A DNA stretch of 64,000 bases from an uncultured Chloroflexales bacterium. Lineage in GTDB: Bacteria > Chloroflexota > Chloroflexia > Chloroflexales > Chloroflexaceae. The notes beneath the pieces were generated by a model, which saw only the letters and a list, made by a program, of their open reading frames with translations, searched no databases and had not been told where the DNA came from. The translations under genes were made by a program, and so were the position numbers. Positions 62,144 through 64,000 of this stretch are shown in pieces (within the stretch, counting starts at the first letter, position 1; the number at the start of each line of letters is the position of its first letter). Location: positions 186,001-250,000 of the forward strand of contig CALGUG010000056.1 of NCBI GenBank assembly GCA_937902315.1, in the 5' to 3' direction.

Positions 62144-62992
62144 ATGTCCGAACGCCTTATTCGCGCCATACTGCTGACAACGGCGCTTTTATCATTAATT
62201 TCGCTCGCGGTCATTACTTTTTTCATCTTCCAAGCTGGTGTCCCCCTGATCGGTCAGGTCGGCATCGCTCCATTTATTGGCGGTACAGTCTGGAATCCCA
62301 CAGGCGATCCCAAAAGCTTTGGCATCTTGCCCATGCTGCTCGGTTCGCTCTACCTGACGGTAGGCGCGCTGATCGTAGGCGTACCGCTAGGTGTAGCAGT
62401 AGCAGTGTTTATGGCCGAACTCGCCCCGCGCCGAATGGCCCAAATCATGCGACCCGCCATTCAGTTGCTAGCTGGCATTCCCTCAGTTATCTATGGTTTT
62501 GTCGGTCTAACCCTGCTCGCGCCCTTTGTTCGCGAATACTTAGGCGGCCCCGGCCTCAGCGTGTTAACCAGCGCGATCGTATTGGGTATTATGATTATGC
62601 CCAATGTGATCAGCATCTCTGAAGATGCGATTCGGGCCGTGCCAAATAGCTACCGCGAAGGCTCCTTGGCGCTCGGCGCGACCCAATGGCAGACGATCTG
62701 GGGCGTGGTACTGCCCGCCGCCCGCAGCGGCATTCTGGCGAGCGTGATCCTTGGTATGGGGCGCGCGCTGGGCGAAACCATGGCCGTAATTATGATGATC
62801 GGCAACGCCTTGCAAGTACCGCTTTCTCCGCTCGACTCGGCGACCACCCTCACCAGCAACATCGGCCTCGAATTGGCCTACGCGAGCGGTCAACATCGCG
62901 AAGCGCTGTTTGCGACAGGCGTCGTTCTCTTTGTGTTGATTATGGCGCTTAACCTTATTGCACGCGCTGTAAGCCAGCAACAGACAAACTGA
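62144..62992 (+). CDS. pstC: Phosphate ABC transporter permease
   Basis: A 282-residue permease with six membrane helices. The EAA-type coupling loop E-G-S-L-A-L-G-A-T-Q-W-Q-T-I, which contacts PstB, is clear. G-M-G-R-A-L-G-E-T-M-A-V follows it. With PstA it forms the channel. GAGGAA lies inside the end of pstS. Confidence 0.95.
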   Translation: MSERLIRAILLTTALLSLISLAVITFFIFQAGVPLIGQVGIAPFIGGTVWNPTGDPKSFGILPMLLGSLYLTVGALIVGVPLGVAVAVFMAELAPRRMAQIMRPAIQLLAGIPSVIYGFVGLTLLAPFVREYLGGPGLSVLTSAIVLGIMIMPNVISISEDAIRAVPNSYREGSLALGATQWQTIWGVVLPAARSGILASVILGMGRALGETMAVIMMIGNALQVPLSPLDSATTLTSNIGLELAYASGQHREALFATGVVLFVLIMALNLIARAVSQQQTN

Positions 62993-63000
62993 GGTAGGCT

Positions 63001-63837
63001 ATGAGCGATCAGTTGCGTGGAAAAATTGCTATTGGAATGATCTGGGCAGCCGCACTCTTCAGCTTAAGCGTGCTGATTCTGATCATCGCTTATATTTTGA
63101 TTCGTGGATTACCCCAGGTCTCGCTGAGCTTTTTGCTCGAATCGCCCACCGATCTGGGCCGCTCGGGCGGCATCTTTCCCGCTATTTTAGGAACACTGGT
63201 GCTGGGCTTAGGTGCGCTTGTCATAGCGGTTCCGCTGGGAATCGGAAGCGCGATCTATCTGACCGAATACACCTATCCCAGCCGTTTAACCTCGATCATT
63301 CGCTTCGGCACCGAGTCGCTGGCGGGTGTGCCCTCGATCATCTTCGGCCTGTTCGGCTTTATCTTCTTTGTCAGCTACTTAAAGATGAGCTGGTCGATTT
63401 TGGCTGGCAGTCTTACGCTGGCCCTGATGATTTTGCCGACGATTATTCGTACTGCAGAAGAGGCGATTCGCGCTGTACCGCAATCGTACCGCGAAGTGAG
63501 CTTCGGCATGGGCGCGACCCGCTGGCAGATGGTTACAACCGTAGTCTTGCCAACCGCGCTGCCGGGCATTCTCACGGGCATTATCTTGGCCTTCGGGCGT
63601 GCCGTGGGCGAAACCGCCGCTGTTATCTTCACGGCCGGTACAGCCTTAAACATTCCGATCTCGGTCTTTTCGCCGGTGCGCACCATGGCGGTACACTTTT
63701 ATATCTTGGCGGTAGAAGGCATTTCGCTTGAAAAAGCCTATGCGACGGGCGCCGTATTGATCATTACCGTGCTGCTGATCAACATCGGTGCGAATATGCT
63801 GATCACCCGCGCAGTTGTACGGACGGGCCGCAAATAA
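63001..63837 (+). CDS. pstA: Phosphate ABC transporter permease
   Basis: A 278-residue second permease half, six helices, homologous to PstC: E-V-S-F-G-M-G-A-T-R-W-Q-M-V and F-G-R-A-V-G-E-T-A-A-V. The long periplasmic loop of some PstA proteins is short here. It starts eight bases after pstC (GAGG before the ATG) and overlaps pstB by one base. Confidence 0.95.
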   Translation: MSDQLRGKIAIGMIWAAALFSLSVLILIIAYILIRGLPQVSLSFLLESPTDLGRSGGIFPAILGTLVLGLGALVIAVPLGIGSAIYLTEYTYPSRLTSIIRFGTESLAGVPSIIFGLFGFIFFVSYLKMSWSILAGSLTLALMILPTIIRTAEEAIRAVPQSYREVSFGMGATRWQMVTTVVLPTALPGILTGIILAFGRAVGETAAVIFTAGTALNIPISVFSPVRTMAVHFYILAVEGISLEKAYATGAVLIITVLLINIGANMLITRAVVRTGRK

Positions 63838-64000
63838 TGAGTGAATATATTTCGATCAAAAACCTCTCGGTGCGTTTTGGCTCAGTCGAAGCGCTCAAGA
63901 ACGTCGATCTTGAGATACCGCGCAACCAGATCACAACCGTGTTCGGTCCTGCCAACAGCGGCAAAACGGTCTTAATGCGCGCGATCAATCGCATGATCGA
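63837..64000 (+). CDS. pstB: Phosphate ABC transporter ATPase, 3' end missing
   Basis: Only the first 54 codons lie in the window. The start overlaps the pstA stop (TAATG). The strand-rich N-terminus (I-S-I-K-N-L-S-V-R-F-G) leads to a Walker A motif G-P-A-N-S-G-K-T, slightly different from the G-P-S-G-x-G-K-S/T of most PstB proteins, then L-M-R-A-I-N-R-M. Walker B and the signature lie beyond the edge. Context makes PstB the only sensible reading. Confidence 0.9.
   Translation, partial: MSEYISIKNLSVRFGSVEALKNVDLEIPRNQITTVFGPANSGKTVLMRAINRMI

Overview
The window is bacterial chromosome, about 50-55% G+C by eye, with 38 intact or edge-truncated protein genes and one broken gene. No rRNA, tRNA, CRISPR array or intact transposase gene was recognised. 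Several features point to a Chloroflexota bacterium, possibly near Herpetosiphon or the Chloroflexales: large secreted proteins with SBBP, DUF11 and SdrD B-like domains that end in a short L-P-x-V-x-R tail, a STAND/TPR receptor with kinesin-light-chain-type repeats, and the mix of housekeeping genes. The lineage is an inference from protein style, not a measured match.

Layout. Bases 1-7.2 kb: the end of a large secreted SBBP beta-propeller protein, an isoprenylcysteine-methyltransferase-like membrane enzyme, a secreted DUF11 protein bracketed by two copies of a terminator repeat, and a small CxCxxC protein. 7.3-10.1 kb: a leftward envelope/stress group (DUF421/YetF protein, a one-span membrane protein, an 87-residue protein and a general-stress-17M-like glycine-zipper protein). 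10.7-15.2 kb: a PLP-dependent Cys/Met-metabolism enzyme and a 1060-residue STAND NTPase with about 12 TPRs. 15.6-20.3 kb: a secreted lipase-like hydrolase, a decayed HAD hydrolase, and argC followed by a Nudix gene. 20.9-26 kb: a MATE exporter followed by two tandem M14 carboxypeptidases. 26.5-31.5 kb: leftward genes for a GT39-like membrane glycosyltransferase, a membrane-anchored Trm112-like protein, and trpF coupled to a NYN-LOTUS protein. 33.2-42.6 kb: a sigma-like/transmembrane fusion, aconitase, an isochorismatase-family hydrolase and a P-type Ca2+-type ATPase. 43.1-51.6 kb: an ArsR-MFS operon with a visible palindromic operator, a serine beta-lactamase-like hydrolase, and dnaE with an unusual Asn/Gly/Ser-rich tail. 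52.2-60 kb: a PAS-STAS (RsbR-like) regulator, a GNAT protein, a Nudix protein, a membrane-anchored protein of unknown function, a secreted SdrD B-like protein and an aldo/keto reductase. 61.3-64 kb: pstS-pstC-pstA-pstB, the high-affinity phosphate importer, with pstB cut by the right edge.

The most striking content lies between the genes. (1) A structured repeat of about 70 bp (called A here) occurs 16 times, on both strands, always outside genes. Its 5' GGCGGA is complementary to an internal TCCGCC, and it carries an invariant core near GCGCGTCCGCC. (2) A 100-170 bp MITE-like element (M) with terminal inverted repeats ATACCAAATYCG / CGRATTTGGTAT occurs 8 times, usually beside an A copy. (3) The best M copies have a central palindrome of up to 20 bp whose sequence differs between copies while pairing is kept; related palindromes occur outside M. 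(4) A composite element (C) occurs twice in inverted orientation around a 6-kb gene block. Together these form a mosaic of structured intergenic DNA with no partner enzyme in the window.

The second general observation is the short C-terminal tail (hydrophobic-L-P-hydrophobic-V...R) shared by three otherwise unrelated secreted proteins, and present internally in a fourth. It looks like a sorting or anchoring signal.
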